A stretch of DNA of 64,000 nt from contig UQLW01000005.1 in the NCBI GenBank assembly GCA_900542005.1, positions 45,579 through 109,578 on the forward strand, written 5' to 3'. The position numbers and the translations under genes were made by a program. Shown one piece after another: positions 8,762 through 17,094 of this stretch. Source of the DNA: an uncultured Eubacteriales bacterium (GTDB lineage Bacteria > Bacillota > Clostridia > Christensenellales > UMGS416). The notes beneath the pieces are model-generated. The model ran no database searches. It worked only from the letters and a program-made list of their open reading frames with translations, and had not been told where the DNA came from. Positions within the stretch are counted from its first letter, which is position 1. Each line of letters opens with the position of its first letter.

Positions 8762-8790
8762 TTGTGACGCAGAAAAAATGATGATATACT
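8762..8790 (+). promoter_or_regulatory. promoter of the GNAT/ParB-like gene
   Basis: TTGTGA (8762-8767) and TATACT (8785-8790) with 17-bp spacing, about 30 bp before the start codon. Confidence 0.7.
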
Positions 8791-8817
8791 GAAAAAAACA
8801 GCGAAGGAGAATAGGGG

Positions 8818-9798
8818 GTGCAAACGATCCGGTCTCATGATATTACCCTTTATGGCGGCTATGGCTCCATGAAGCTCGTGCTGCGGCCGCTCAGGGATGA
8901 CGACCTGCCTTACTTATACCGCTGGAACGCCGACCCGGAGGTGCTTTATTGGACGGAGGGCGGGGAGGCGGGGGCAACGCTTTCTTACAGCCCGGAAGAA
9001 GTGCGTGGGATTTACGGCAGCGTATCGCAGGATGCGCTTGTATTTCTCATAGAGGTAGATGGGCGTGCGGTAGGCGAGTGCTGGTTGCAGCCTATGAACC
9101 TGCAGGAAATATGCACGCGCTATCCCGAAGGCGTCGATGTACGGCGAATCGACATCATGATCGGCGAAAAAGACTGCTGGAATCGGGGTATCGGTACGCG
9201 GGTGATAGCGATGCTGACGGAATACGCCTTTGCCGGGGAGATGACGGACGTGCTGCATTGCCTCTGCGATGACTATAACCTGCGCAGCCGCCGCATATGG
9301 GAGAAAAACGGATTTAGCTTGGCAGGCAGCCAGCCGCTGCCTGAAGGCCAGAAGGGAAAAATGCAGCTGCATTACCGCCTGACGAGACGCGAATATATCG
9401 CAAACCGGCGCTATCGCGGGCCGGATAAAAAAATCGAACGGCTTCCGGTCAGCAGCCTCTCCCCAAGCCAGCTATATATTAGCGAGGGAAAGCTGCGGCT
9501 TTGCCGCGAATGGTTTACCCCCAAATTCTTGGTAGATATGGATCCGATCCTGTACAAACGATTCCAAGGCCTCCGGCTTATCACCGACGGCCATACCCGC
9601 GCGGTTATGGCCTATCTGGCCGGGATAGAACAGGTGCCCTGCTGCGTGGATGAGGATGAGCTGGATATGACGGCCTATGCCAAAGACAGGGCATGGTGTA
9701 TTCAACAGGGCGTTCACACCGTGGGCGATCTGGCCAGCCGTATCGTCTCGGTCAAGGAATATGAGACGCTTTGGCGCAAACGGTGCATGGAGGGATAA
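8818..9798 (+). CDS. GNAT acetyltransferase fused to a ParB-like domain (326 aa)
   Basis: Two parts are visible. Residues about 18-190 form a GNAT N-acetyltransferase: RPLRDDDLPYLYRWNADPEV at the front and the acetyl-CoA loop WNRGIGTRVI, then IWEKNGF. Residues about 205-326 carry LSPSQLYISEGKL, ITDGHTRAVMAYLAG and DLASRIVSVKEYETLW; the DGHTRA element recalls the ParB/sulfiredoxin-like fold. Substrate and role are unknown. The likely start is GTG 8818, with AAGGAGA 7 bp upstream; ATG 8869 would remove 17 residues but still keep the GNAT core. It is monocistronic with its own promoter. The GNAT part is certain, the ParB assignment is an inference from motif resemblance. Confidence 0.75.
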   Translation: MQTIRSHDITLYGGYGSMKLVLRPLRDDDLPYLYRWNADPEVLYWTEGGEAGATLSYSPEEVRGIYGSVSQDALVFLIEVDGRAVGECWLQPMNLQEICTRYPEGVDVRRIDIMIGEKDCWNRGIGTRVIAMLTEYAFAGEMTDVLHCLCDDYNLRSRRIWEKNGFSLAGSQPLPEGQKGKMQLHYRLTRREYIANRRYRGPDKKIERLPVSSLSPSQLYISEGKLRLCREWFTPKFLVDMDPILYKRFQGLRLITDGHTRAVMAYLAGIEQVPCCVDEDELDMTAYAKDRAWCIQQGVHTVGDLASRIVSVKEYETLWRKRCMEG

Positions 9799-9902
9799 CG
9801 GGCAGAACCGCGACGCAAGGATCTGAAGGCGCTGCGCCCTGCCCGCCGCAGGATCGGCAAGAAATATCAGTATCCTGCATACTCTGAGCCCCCGGGGTCT
9901 GA

Positions 9903-9908
9903 TATAAT
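9903..9908 (+). promoter_or_regulatory. -10 element ahead of the DUF4838 gene
   Basis: A perfect TATAAT lies 50 bp before the start codon; the -35 region is weak (about TACTCT at 9880), so an activator may be needed. Confidence 0.45.
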
Positions 9909-9958
9909 GGATTTGATCCCCAAAGGGAAAATTCGTACGAATGGCGAGGTATATCACC

Positions 9959-11848
9959 ATGGGCAAGACCATCACACTCATTGAGGGCGGCCGTTACGAC
10001 TACCAGATCCTGGTGGCCAATAACGCTTCCCAGACCACCCGCTGGGCTTGTTTTGAGCTGCAGCGCATCCTGCGGAAGATGACAGGCGTTACCCTGCCCA
10101 TCAGCCAGGAGCTGGAGGGGGACGAGCACCGGCCCCATATGTATATGACGCGGGGCATCATCGTCGGCAGGCATCCCCGGCTGGAGGCCATTGGCGCGGC
10201 GATCGACTGGGAGGCTTTGGGCGACGAAGGCTACCGGCTTACCACCTGCGGCGAGGATATTATCATAGCCGGCAGCGATGTGCGCGGCGCCATGTACGGC
10301 GTGTTTTCCCTGCTGGAAAAGTATATGGGCGTACGGTGGTTTACGCCGGACGTGGAGCATGTGCCGGCCCGCTACAAAGTTACCCTGCCGGCTGACCTGG
10401 AGGAGACCTTTGTGCCGCAGCTGGAGTACCGCGAGCCGCAGTTCTGGGAGAATTACATCGACGGCGACTGGAACGCCCATACCAAAGGGAACGGTCACTA
10501 CGACCGCGTAGCCGATTACCAGGGCGGCACCATGAAATACTTCCCCTTTGTCCACTCCTTCAATGCCCTCGTTCCGGTGGAGAAGTATTTCGGCGAGCAT
10601 CCGGAATACTATTCGCTGGTGGACGGCAAGCGCATCAGCGACCATACGCAGCTATGCCTGACCAACGACGAGGTCTTTGAGATCGCGCTCAAGCAGGTGA
10701 AGGAATGGATTAAGGCCCATCCCGAGGCTTCCATTGTATCGGTCAGCCAGAATGACTGGTATAACCCCTGCCAGTGCGAAAAGTGCAAGGCCATCGACGA
10801 TTATGAGGGAAGCCATGCCGGCACGCTGCTGATGTTTGTCAATAAAATTGCGGCCGCCATTGCCGAGGAGTATCCGCATATCGCCATTGATACGCTGGCC
10901 TATCAGTATACCCGCAAGCCGCCCAAGCATATTCGCCCCCTGCCCAATGTGATCATCCGCCTGTGCGATATCGAGTGCTGCTTCTCCCATCCGCTGGAGG
11001 AGTGCCAGGCCATCGCGTATCCCTCCGATACCCCGGAGCGCCGGCCGGCCCAGCACTTTTCCGAGGACATCCGCCAGTGGGCGCAGGTCAGCGACCGGCT
11101 GTATGTATGGGACTATGTGACCAACTATGCGCATCCTCTGATGCCTTTCCCCAACTTTAAGGTGCTCAAGCCCAATATCCAGTTCCTCATCAAGAATCAT
11201 GTAAAGGGCCTCTTTGAGGAGGCGGCCTATTGGGGCGGCGGCGGGGCCAGCATGGCCGAGCTCCGCAGCTATGTGATGGCGCAGCTGATGTGGAATCCCG
11301 ATTATGACGTAGATACGCTGGTGGATGAGTTCCTGGCCGGCGTATTCAAGGGAGCCGCTCCCGCCATGCGCCGCTATTACGACCTGATCCACAGCCATCT
11401 GGACGGCGTGCATATGGGCATTTACGAGCCCAAGAGCGACGCCTACCAGAACCCGGAAATCCAAAAGCAGCTGGAAGAGCTCAAGCGCACCTGCAAGACC
11501 CAGACCGAGTTCAACGAGCGCAGCAAGGAGCTCAACTCCTTCCGCCTGACGGTGGAGAAGCTGGAATTCCTTACCCAGCCCATGCTGGACGAGGCCCATC
11601 GCCTCTTTGACGAGATGGAGCTTCTGGCAGACGATGAGATCGTCCTGCGCCGTGTGCGCCGCGAGCGCCTTGGCCTGCGGTATATTGAGCTGTACCTGGA
11701 GGACCCCAAGAGCCCGGAGCACAAGGCCAACGTCGATGCGTTCTTTGCCGACCTGAAGAGCCATGGCATTGACCGCCTGTCGGAGGGACGGCTTCCGGAG
11801 CAGAGCTATGAAATGATGGTGCAGGGCATCATGCGCACCTGGGGCTGA
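9959..11848 (+). CDS. DUF4838 protein with alpha-glucuronidase-like N-terminus (629 aa)
   Basis: A large soluble protein of the DUF4838 family, whose members often sit with glycan-degrading genes; enzymatic activity is not established. Residues about 1-140 look like the beta/alpha accessory domain of alpha-glucuronidases (CFELQRILRKMTGV, GDEGYRLTTCGEDIIIAGSDVRGAMYGVFSLLEKYMGVRWFTPD). The core has SQNDWYNPCQCEKCKAID with three close cysteines, DTLAYQYTRKPPK and GLFEEAAYWGGGGASMAELRSYVMAQLMWNPDYD. There is no signal peptide. The start at 9959 is preferred over ATG 9941 because GCGAGG lies 9 bp before it. It is a single-gene unit ending in a strong terminator. A cytoplasmic uronic-acid or glycan hydrolase is a fair guess. 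Confidence 0.8.
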   Translation: MGKTITLIEGGRYDYQILVANNASQTTRWACFELQRILRKMTGVTLPISQELEGDEHRPHMYMTRGIIVGRHPRLEAIGAAIDWEALGDEGYRLTTCGEDIIIAGSDVRGAMYGVFSLLEKYMGVRWFTPDVEHVPARYKVTLPADLEETFVPQLEYREPQFWENYIDGDWNAHTKGNGHYDRVADYQGGTMKYFPFVHSFNALVPVEKYFGEHPEYYSLVDGKRISDHTQLCLTNDEVFEIALKQVKEWIKAHPEASIVSVSQNDWYNPCQCEKCKAIDDYEGSHAGTLLMFVNKIAAAIAEEYPHIAIDTLAYQYTRKPPKHIRPLPNVIIRLCDIECCFSHPLEECQAIAYPSDTPERRPAQHFSEDIRQWAQVSDRLYVWDYVTNYAHPLMPFPNFKVLKPNIQFLIKNHVKGLFEEAAYWGGGGASMAELRSYVMAQLMWNPDYDVDTLVDEFLAGVFKGAAPAMRRYYDLIHSHLDGVHMGIYEPKSDAYQNPEIQKQLEELKRTCKTQTEFNERSKELNSFRLTVEKLEFLTQPMLDEAHRLFDEMELLADDEIVLRRVRRERLGLRYIELYLEDPKSPEHKANVDAFFADLKSHGIDRLSEGRLPEQSYEMMVQGIMRTWG

Positions 11849-11862
11849 TTTTCCCCAAACCC

Positions 11863-11890
11863 AAAGGCTTCCCCCAGGGGAAGCCTTTTT
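11863..11890 (+). terminator. terminator after the DUF4838 gene
   Basis: AAAGGCTTCCC pairs with GGGAAGCCTTT, followed by TTTTT. Confidence 0.88.
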
Positions 11891-12023
11891 CTAACCGCCC
11901 CTTGACGGGCGGCCTCCTGCGGGCTAAAATGGACAAAGCCCATAGCAGTTTGCCGGACGCGCCTCTCCGGCGCATGAAGAATCCGGAACCCTTGCCAGGG
12001 GAACCATCATGAGGAGGAAGAAG

Positions 12024-12785
12024 ATGAAAAAGCGTATCGCTGCCCTGATGGGCGCGGCGTTGCTGGCGGCGTCTGCCGCCGGATGCGCCTCACAGCCGAG
12101 TTATCCGGACGGCGTCTATTTCGCCGCGGGCGATATGGATGCAGGATCGGGCTATCGCACCATTGTAACGGTGAAGGTATCGGAAAACCGGATTGAATCG
12201 GTGGATTGGAATGAGATCCACTATCTGAACGGGGACAAAAAGGCCCTGGGCGACGCCTATGGTATGAAGGGCGCCTCCTCCATCGGGAAGGAATGGTATG
12301 AGCAGGCCAAGGCCATTGAGGACGTGCTGGTCAAGCGCGGGCCTGGCATCATTGAATACGACCAGGAAGGCGAGAAAGCGGGCAAGGTAAAAAATGTTTC
12401 CGGCGCCTCCATCTCGGTGGCCAATGTATTGCGCGTATTCGATCAAGCCATGGGCAGCCAACCGGTTCCTCAGGGGAGCTATCGGGACGGCGTCTACTTT
12501 AAGGCCGCTGAGACAGCCGTGGACGGTTACCGGGATGCGGTGACCCTGGTGGTGGCAAACGGCACGATTGTGCTGGCGAACTGGGATAAGGTCACGGCCG
12601 AGCCCGCGCAGGGGGAAGCGCCTACGCTGCGCATGCAGGAGGCTTCGGGTACCTTTGATGCGCAGGCGAAGGACTTCGCCGCCCAGGTGCTGGCAAACCA
12701 GGGGACGGTAGAGGCTGTAGATGGCCCTGCGGACATCGCTGGGGCAAAGGCGCTGCTGGACAGCCTGCTGGCCCAGGCCCAGTAA
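12024..12785 (+). CDS. FMN-binding-type lipoprotein, PplA-like (253 aa)
   Basis: Predicted surface lipoprotein that would carry covalently attached FMN as an electron carrier. The signal peptide ends in LAASAAGC, with lipidated Cys21. Two similar units follow (DGVYFAAGDMDAGSGYRTIVTVKV and DGVYFKAAETAVDGYRDAVTLVV). The first ends in NVSGASIS, close to the ApbE target SGAT, with Ser129 where Thr is usual; the second has a decayed equivalent (VDGPADIAG). The start at 12024 is set by AGGAGGAAGAAG directly upstream; the ATG at 12009 lies before that site. The apbE gene is next door on the other strand, which supports flavinylation. This matches the layout of the Listeria extracellular electron transfer lipoprotein PplA. 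Confidence 0.8.
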   Translation: MKKRIAALMGAALLAASAAGCASQPSYPDGVYFAAGDMDAGSGYRTIVTVKVSENRIESVDWNEIHYLNGDKKALGDAYGMKGASSIGKEWYEQAKAIEDVLVKRGPGIIEYDQEGEKAGKVKNVSGASISVANVLRVFDQAMGSQPVPQGSYRDGVYFKAAETAVDGYRDAVTLVVANGTIVLANWDKVTAEPAQGEAPTLRMQEASGTFDAQAKDFAAQVLANQGTVEAVDGPADIAGAKALLDSLLAQAQ

Positions 12786-12811
12786 AGCTCTCATCCTGCC
12801 AGGTAAACCCC

Positions 12812-12849
12812 AAAAGATCCGGCTTTCGCCTGGAAAGCCGGATCTTTTT
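12812..12849. terminator. bidirectional terminator between the FMN lipoprotein and apbE
   Basis: AAAAGATCCGGCTTT (12812-12826) pairs with AAAGCCGGATCTTTT (12834-12848); runs of T and A flank it on both sides, suiting both convergent genes. Confidence 0.88.
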
Positions 12850-12860
12850 CTGGTTGAGGA

Positions 12861-13847
12861 TTAAGGCTTCTGGATAAGCGGGGCCAGCCCATCGGTCGCG
12901 CGATAGCTGCCATCCTGCATCAGAAAGAGCGCCTCCACGTCCTCATACCGCTCAAGCAGCGCCAGCCCATCCTCGGGGCCCAGAATAAAGCAGGCCGTGG
13001 ATAATCCGTCGGCCAGGGCGGAGGAGCCGGCCACAATGGTCACGGAGGCCAGGCCGTTGTCGGCGGGCCAGCCTGTCTCCGGGTCGATCAGATGATGGTA
13101 GCGCCGGCCCTGCAGCGTGAAGCCGCGCTCATAGATACCGGAGGTCACCACGGCCTTGGAGCCCTCAAGCTGCAGGTTCAAAAGCGCCTGAGCGGCGGAG
13201 CCCTCAGGATCCCGGATCCCGATGATCCAGGCGTCGCGGCCGGGCTTATTGCCCAGTGTCAGCACGTTGCCGCCCAGGTTCAAAAGCGCGCTTTCGCATC
13301 CGGCCTGCCGCAGGGTAGCAGCCAGCTCGTCGGCAATATAGCCCTTGGCAATGGCGCCCAGATCCAGCGCCATGCCCTGGGGCAGCGTAACCGTATCGCC
13401 CGAAAGGCTCACCCGGTCATAGCCGATGCATGCAACGGCCTCGGCCAGCGCGTCATCCTCGGGCAGCTGGGGGGAGGGGGACTTGAAATCCCATAGCTCC
13501 GTCACCGGGCCGATGGTAATATCCAGCGCCCCCTGGCTCTTTTCGCAGATGTCCAGCGCCTTGGCCAGAAGCTGAGCTGTTTCGGGCTGTACGGCCACCG
13601 GTTTGCCCTGGGCGTGGTTAATCCGATATATATCGCTTTCAGCCCGGGTGCGGGAGAGCATATCCTCCAGCTCGTCGATCCGGTCCCAGCATTGTTGCAA
13701 TATGGCGGCGTCCCGTGTATCATACAGAGTAATGCTGATCATGGTATCCAGGGCAAAGTAGTCGCCGCTGATGGTAGCCTGGCTGCAGCCCCCGGAAAAA
13801 AGCGCCAGCAAAAGGAAAATGAGCAGCGCCGGAAGCGTTCGTTTCAT
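12861..13847 (-). CDS. apbE: FAD:protein FMN transferase, lipoprotein (328 aa)
   Basis: ApbE moves FMN from FAD onto a threonine or serine of extracytosolic target proteins. A lipoprotein signal ends in LFSGGC (Cys21), placing the enzyme on the outer face of the membrane. Family signatures are FALDTMISITLYD, GALDITIGPVTELW, MALDLGAIAKGYIADEL, SALLNLGGNV and HHLIDPETGWPADN, with ALADGLSTACFILG at the end; the flavin- and magnesium-binding residues of these blocks are all present. The start at 13847 follows AAGGGGG. It converges on the PplA-like gene and is divergent from the NusG-II gene, so one locus supplies both the transferase and a probable target. Confidence 0.95.
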   Translation of the reverse strand: MKRTLPALLIFLLLALFSGGCSQATISGDYFALDTMISITLYDTRDAAILQQCWDRIDELEDMLSRTRAESDIYRINHAQGKPVAVQPETAQLLAKALDICEKSQGALDITIGPVTELWDFKSPSPQLPEDDALAEAVACIGYDRVSLSGDTVTLPQGMALDLGAIAKGYIADELAATLRQAGCESALLNLGGNVLTLGNKPGRDAWIIGIRDPEGSAAQALLNLQLEGSKAVVTSGIYERGFTLQGRRYHHLIDPETGWPADNGLASVTIVAGSSALADGLSTACFILGPEDGLALLERYEDVEALFLMQDGSYRATDGLAPLIQKP

Positions 13848-13915
13848 GGATATGGCCCCCTTCCCAGGTGATCATTATGCCCTATCAGGAAAAAAATTGC
13901 AATGAGGAGCGGCGG

Positions 13916-14287
13916 ATGAAGGACAGACGGTTAGCGCGTGATGGCATGCTGGGAGCAGGCGTCCTGCTGGCGGCGGGTATCCTCTATCTGTTGCTGCGCC
14001 AGGGCGCGGGTCCGGGCGCCTGGGCTGTCGTTGAGCAGGACGGCGTGGAGCTTGTGCGGATGCCGTTGAATCAAGAGGGCAGCTATCTTGTCCAGTCTGA
14101 AGCAGGCTGCAACCTGGTGCATACGGGCGAGGGCGCCGTATGGATAGAAGAAGCCGATTGCCCGGATCAGTATTGCGTCCGTCAAGGGGCAATTTCCACG
14201 GCGGACGGCCGGATCGTCTGCCTGCCGCACCGGCTGGTGGTGCGCGTGGAGGGCGCGTCCGCCACGGCCGATGGAATGGTTAGGTGA
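13916..14287 (+). CDS. NusG domain II-containing membrane protein (123 aa)
   Basis: A single N-terminal transmembrane helix (about residues 10-28) anchors a small extracytosolic beta domain of the NusG-II family. The conserved cysteine pattern is visible: CPDQYCVRQGAI and IVCLPHRLVV. Its biochemical function is unknown; relatives are encoded beside Gx-transporters and ApbE-dependent flavoproteins, where they are thought to help extracellular electron transfer. The start at 13916 follows GAGGAGCGGCGG; the longer frame from 13868 has no comparable site. The stop codon overlaps the next start by 4 bp (GTGA), so the two are translationally coupled. Confidence 0.82.
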   Translation: MKDRRLARDGMLGAGVLLAAGILYLLLRQGAGPGAWAVVEQDGVELVRMPLNQEGSYLVQSEAGCNLVHTGEGAVWIEEADCPDQYCVRQGAISTADGRIVCLPHRLVVRVEGASATADGMVR

Positions 14288-14844
14288 ACATGCAAAGAAG
14301 AACATATCTGGCGGCAGCGTATGGGCTGCTGGCCGCGCTGGCGCTGCTGCTCTCCTTTTTGGAGACGCTGCTCCCCATGCCCGTGCCGGTTCCGGGAATT
14401 AAGCTGGGCCTCGCCAATCTGGTGGTGCTTTTTCTGCTGCTGCATGCGGGCCCGCGGCAGGCGTTAACCCTCTCCCTGAGCCGCGTGCTGCTTTCAGCCC
14501 TGCTGTTTTCCGGCTTTTCCGGCTTTGCTTTTTCAGCGTCGGGTGCCCTGCTCTCCTGGCTGGTCATGGCGCTGCTGGTTCGCAGCCGCGCTTTTTCGCC
14601 GGTGGGGGTTTCGCTGGCCGGCGGTCTGGCGCATAACCTGGGCCAGCTGGCCATGGCGGCCGCCTATACCCATAGCCCGGGGATCATACCGGCCTATCTG
14701 CCGGTTATGATGATCGCCGGGGCGGCCATGGGCATGGTTAACGGCGTGATCGTATCAGGCGCAAACCGGGCGCTGATGGCGAACCCCGTGACAAGACGCG
14801 CCCTTCAGGGGCTGCGGGAACCAGGGAAGGGGGGCAAGCAATAG
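14284..14844 (+). CDS. Gx transporter family protein, EetB-like (186 aa)
   Basis: A five- to six-helix membrane protein, formerly labelled heptaprenyl diphosphate synthase component I. The family signature is VPGIKLGLANLVVLFLLLHAG, with a glycine-rich second half (SLAGGLAHNLGQL, MIAGAAMGMVNGV) resembling the substrate-binding S-components of ECF transporters. In this position next to a NusG-II protein and ApbE, a part in supplying flavin or quinone to extracytosolic electron transfer is the likely role. The first possible start is GTG 14284, overlapping the upstream stop; ATG 14290 is an alternative that removes two residues. Confidence 0.85.
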   Translation: MNMQRRTYLAAAYGLLAALALLLSFLETLLPMPVPVPGIKLGLANLVVLFLLLHAGPRQALTLSLSRVLLSALLFSGFSGFAFSASGALLSWLVMALLVRSRAFSPVGVSLAGGLAHNLGQLAMAAAYTHSPGIIPAYLPVMMIAGAAMGMVNGVIVSGANRALMANPVTRRALQGLREPGKGGKQ

Positions 14845-14929
14845 CGCCGTCGGGAAGGAGGCTTTTCCCGTTCCGGAACATATTTACCGCCGCGCCGGCA
14901 TAGCTTGAACCATAAGAAAAGGGGAGAGC

Positions 14930-15361
14930 ATGATGGCAAAGAAAAAAATGAAAAAGCTAAGGCCGCGTAAACGCGAGGCGGCCCCGGTCAATCTGGCGGA
15001 TATGGGCCGCTGGGCGGCGATCGGCCTTGGTGCAAGCGTGATAACCGCGCTGCTGCTGTTAGGATTGGCTGCGCTCGTGATGAAGCTGACGGGGGCCGAC
15101 ATGGCGTCGGCGGCCCTCTGGGCGCAGATCTGCAAGGTGCTTTGCGCCATGGCCGGCGCCGTAGTCGCAACCTGGAGCCGGGGTGGATATTTGTGGCTTC
15201 GGGGCTTGGGCGTCGGCGCGCTGGGGCTGGCGCTGGTGGGCCTTATTCTGGGGTGGCTGGGCGCGCCGGAAGCTTCCGTGCAGCTTTGGCTGGCGGATAT
15301 CGGGCTTGGCGCGGCCGCAGGTTTGGGTGCCAGCGTCATAGTATCGCTTTTCAGAAAGTAA
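14930..15361 (+). CDS. TIGR04086 family membrane protein, SCIFF-associated (143 aa)
   Basis: A small, very hydrophobic protein with four predicted helices (about 23-45, 55-77, 82-104, 115-140) after a strongly basic N-terminus. It matches the TIGR04086 type of membrane protein that accompanies the SCIFF peptide in Clostridia. Function is unknown; export or sensing of the peptide is a guess. Start ATG 14930 or the adjacent ATG 14933, both after AAAAGGGGAG. It lies 68 bp upstream of scfA, which has its own promoter. Confidence 0.75.
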   Translation: MMAKKKMKKLRPRKREAAPVNLADMGRWAAIGLGASVITALLLLGLAALVMKLTGADMASAALWAQICKVLCAMAGAVVATWSRGGYLWLRGLGVGALGLALVGLILGWLGAPEASVQLWLADIGLGAAAGLGASVIVSLFRK

Positions 15362-15368
15362 AAAGCCC

Positions 15369-15397
15369 TTGCGATGATGCGAAGAATGCGATATACT
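15369..15397 (+). promoter_or_regulatory. promoter of scfA
   Basis: TTGCGA (15369-15374) and TATACT (15392-15397) are 17 bp apart, 32 bp ahead of the scfA start. Confidence 0.72.
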
Positions 15398-15429
15398 GAA
15401 AAAGAATCTTTAAGTAAGGGAGAATTTCC

Positions 15430-15576
15430 ATGAAGCATATTCAGGTCATCCAGAAGGGCTGCCTGCAGCAGAGCGCTGCCCACGGCGGCTGTGGCGAGTG
15501 TCAGGCTTCCTGCCAGTCCGCTTGCAAAACTTCCTGTACGGTTGCAAACCAGAAGTGTGCCCGTAAAGAGGCCTAA
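15430..15576 (+). CDS. scfA: SCIFF ribosomal peptide precursor (48 aa)
   Basis: Precursor of a ribosomally made peptide in which the radical-SAM enzyme ScfB installs thioether links. It is 48 residues long and begins with the conserved leader MKHIQVIQKG. The core holds the six family cysteines at 21, 24, 28, 32, 36 and 43 (GGCGECQAS, CQSACKTSC, NQKC). An additional cysteine at position 11 makes seven in all. The gene is too short for usual ORF cut-offs. The start ATG follows AAGGGAGAA. It has its own promoter, and a stem-loop separates it from scfB, which should give more precursor than enzyme. The biological role of the mature peptide is not known. Confidence 0.95.
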   Translation: MKHIQVIQKGCLQQSAAHGGCGECQASCQSACKTSCTVANQKCARKEA

Positions 15577-15591
15577 TTCAAGACAGGATAT

Positions 15592-15643
15592 AAAGAGGCC
15601 CAGGCCTGCCTTTGCAAGATAGGGTAGACCTGGGCCCCTTTCT
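15592..15643 (+). terminator. attenuating stem-loop between scfA and scfB
   Basis: A 13-bp stem with one mismatch (15592-15604 with 15629-15641) is followed by a short T-rich stretch. It probably lowers read-through into scfB. Confidence 0.65.
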
Positions 15644-15717
15644 GGCTGTTTGCATATGGAAGGCGCAAGGGCCTTTGATTGGACGAAGCATATTATATAC
15701 GAGAAAAGGATACGGAA

Positions 15718-17094
15718 ATGGTACATGTTTTTTCAGTAGACGAGCTGTTTTTGGCGGTGGATGAATGCAGCGGTTCGGTTTACGCCCTGGATGAGCTTTC
15801 CGCCCGGGTGATCGAGCGGTATGAAAAGATGGAGGCGGCGGCCATCGTCCGCGAGCTGGCCGGGCAGTTTGACCCCAAGGAGATCCGCGAGGTGATTGAG
15901 GAGGTGGACAGGCTGCGGGATCAGCAGATCCTGTTTACCCAATGGAAGCTGGATGAGATTGAGCTGAACAGCCAGAAGGTTGTAAAATCCATGTGCCTGA
16001 ATGTGGCCCACGACTGCAACCTGCGATGCGCCTACTGCTTTGCGGGGACCGGCGCCTTCCACGGCGGGCGCTGCCTGATGAGCTTTGAGGTGGGCGCCAA
16101 GGCGCTGGATTTTCTGGTGGCGCGCTCTGGCAGCCGGGTAAACCTGGAGGTGGACTTCTTCGGCGGGGAGCCGCTGATGAATTGGCAGGTGGTCAAGGAT
16201 CTGGTGGCCTATGGACGGCAGCTGGAAAAGGCGCACAACAAGAAGATCCACTTCACCATCACAACCAACGGCCTGGCGATGGACGACGAGGTGATCGACT
16301 TTATGAACCGCGAAATGGAAAACGTGGTGATCTCCCTGGACGGCCGCCGCCAGGTGCACGACCGCCTGAGGCCGCAGCCCGGCGGAAAGGGCAGCTTTGA
16401 CGCCATCTTGCCCCGGGCCAAGGCGCTGGTGGAAAAGCGCCGCCCGCTGGGAAAGGATTACTATATCCGGGGGACCTATACCCATTATAATCTGGACTTT
16501 ACCGAGGACGTCATGGCGCTGAACCGAGAAGGGTTCGATCAGATCTCGGTGGAGCCGGTGGTGACGGATCTGAAAATGCCCTATGCGCTGCAAAAGAGCG
16601 ACCTGCCGGCGATCCGCGCGGAGTATGAAAAGCTCATGCGGCTTATGGCCCGGGAACGGGCCAAGGGGAATTGGTTCAATTTTTTCCACTTCATGATCGA
16701 TTTGGGGAATGGCCCCTGCGCCATCAAGCGGCTGACGGGCTGCGGCGCGGGTAACGAGTATGTGGCCGTGTCGCCCCAGGGCGATATTTATCCCTGCCAT
16801 CAGTTTGTGGGCGAGGAGCAGTTCAAAATGGGCAATGTGCTGGAAGGCACCTTTGACGAGGCGATGCAGGAGCCCTTCCGGGTAAACCATGTGCTGCATA
16901 AGGCCAAGTGCAAGGATTGCTGGGCCAAGTTCTACTGCTCGGGCGGCTGTGCAGCCAACGCTTGGCATCAGAATGGGGATATTTCCAAGCCCTATGATAT
17001 GGAATGCGAAATCGAGCGCAAGCGCGTGGAATGTGCCATCGCCCTGCACTATCTGGAGGAGGGGGCCAAAGGCGAGGATGAAGGAGCCGTATAG
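15718..17094 (+). CDS. scfB: SCIFF maturase, radical SAM/SPASM enzyme (458 aa)
   Basis: ScfB forms thioether bonds on the SCIFF peptide using S-adenosylmethionine. An N-terminal peptide-binding region (about 1-85; SGSVYALDELSARVIERY) precedes the radical SAM motif CNLRCAYC, with Cys100, Cys104 and Cys107 as iron-sulfur ligands. FFGGEPLMNW and ITTNG follow. The C-terminal SPASM region is rich in cysteine: GPCAIKRLTGCGAG, IYPCHQF, and CKDCWAKFYCSGGC, for the auxiliary clusters. Start ATG 15718 follows AAAAGGATACGG and gives the usual family length; a TTG at 15679 would add 13 unsupported residues. It overlaps the next gene by 17 bp. Confidence 0.95.
   Translation: MVHVFSVDELFLAVDECSGSVYALDELSARVIERYEKMEAAAIVRELAGQFDPKEIREVIEEVDRLRDQQILFTQWKLDEIELNSQKVVKSMCLNVAHDCNLRCAYCFAGTGAFHGGRCLMSFEVGAKALDFLVARSGSRVNLEVDFFGGEPLMNWQVVKDLVAYGRQLEKAHNKKIHFTITTNGLAMDDEVIDFMNREMENVVISLDGRRQVHDRLRPQPGGKGSFDAILPRAKALVEKRRPLGKDYYIRGTYTHYNLDFTEDVMALNREGFDQISVEPVVTDLKMPYALQKSDLPAIRAEYEKLMRLMARERAKGNWFNFFHFMIDLGNGPCAIKRLTGCGAGNEYVAVSPQGDIYPCHQFVGEEQFKMGNVLEGTFDEAMQEPFRVNHVLHKAKCKDCWAKFYCSGGCAANAWHQNGDISKPYDMECEIERKRVECAIALHYLEEGAKGEDEGAV

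Noticed and set aside
7624..8781. 385-codon plus-strand frame over the symporter gene
   Set aside because: The translation is low-complexity and rich in Gly, Gln, Ala and His, while the minus strand encodes a complete AGCS transporter.
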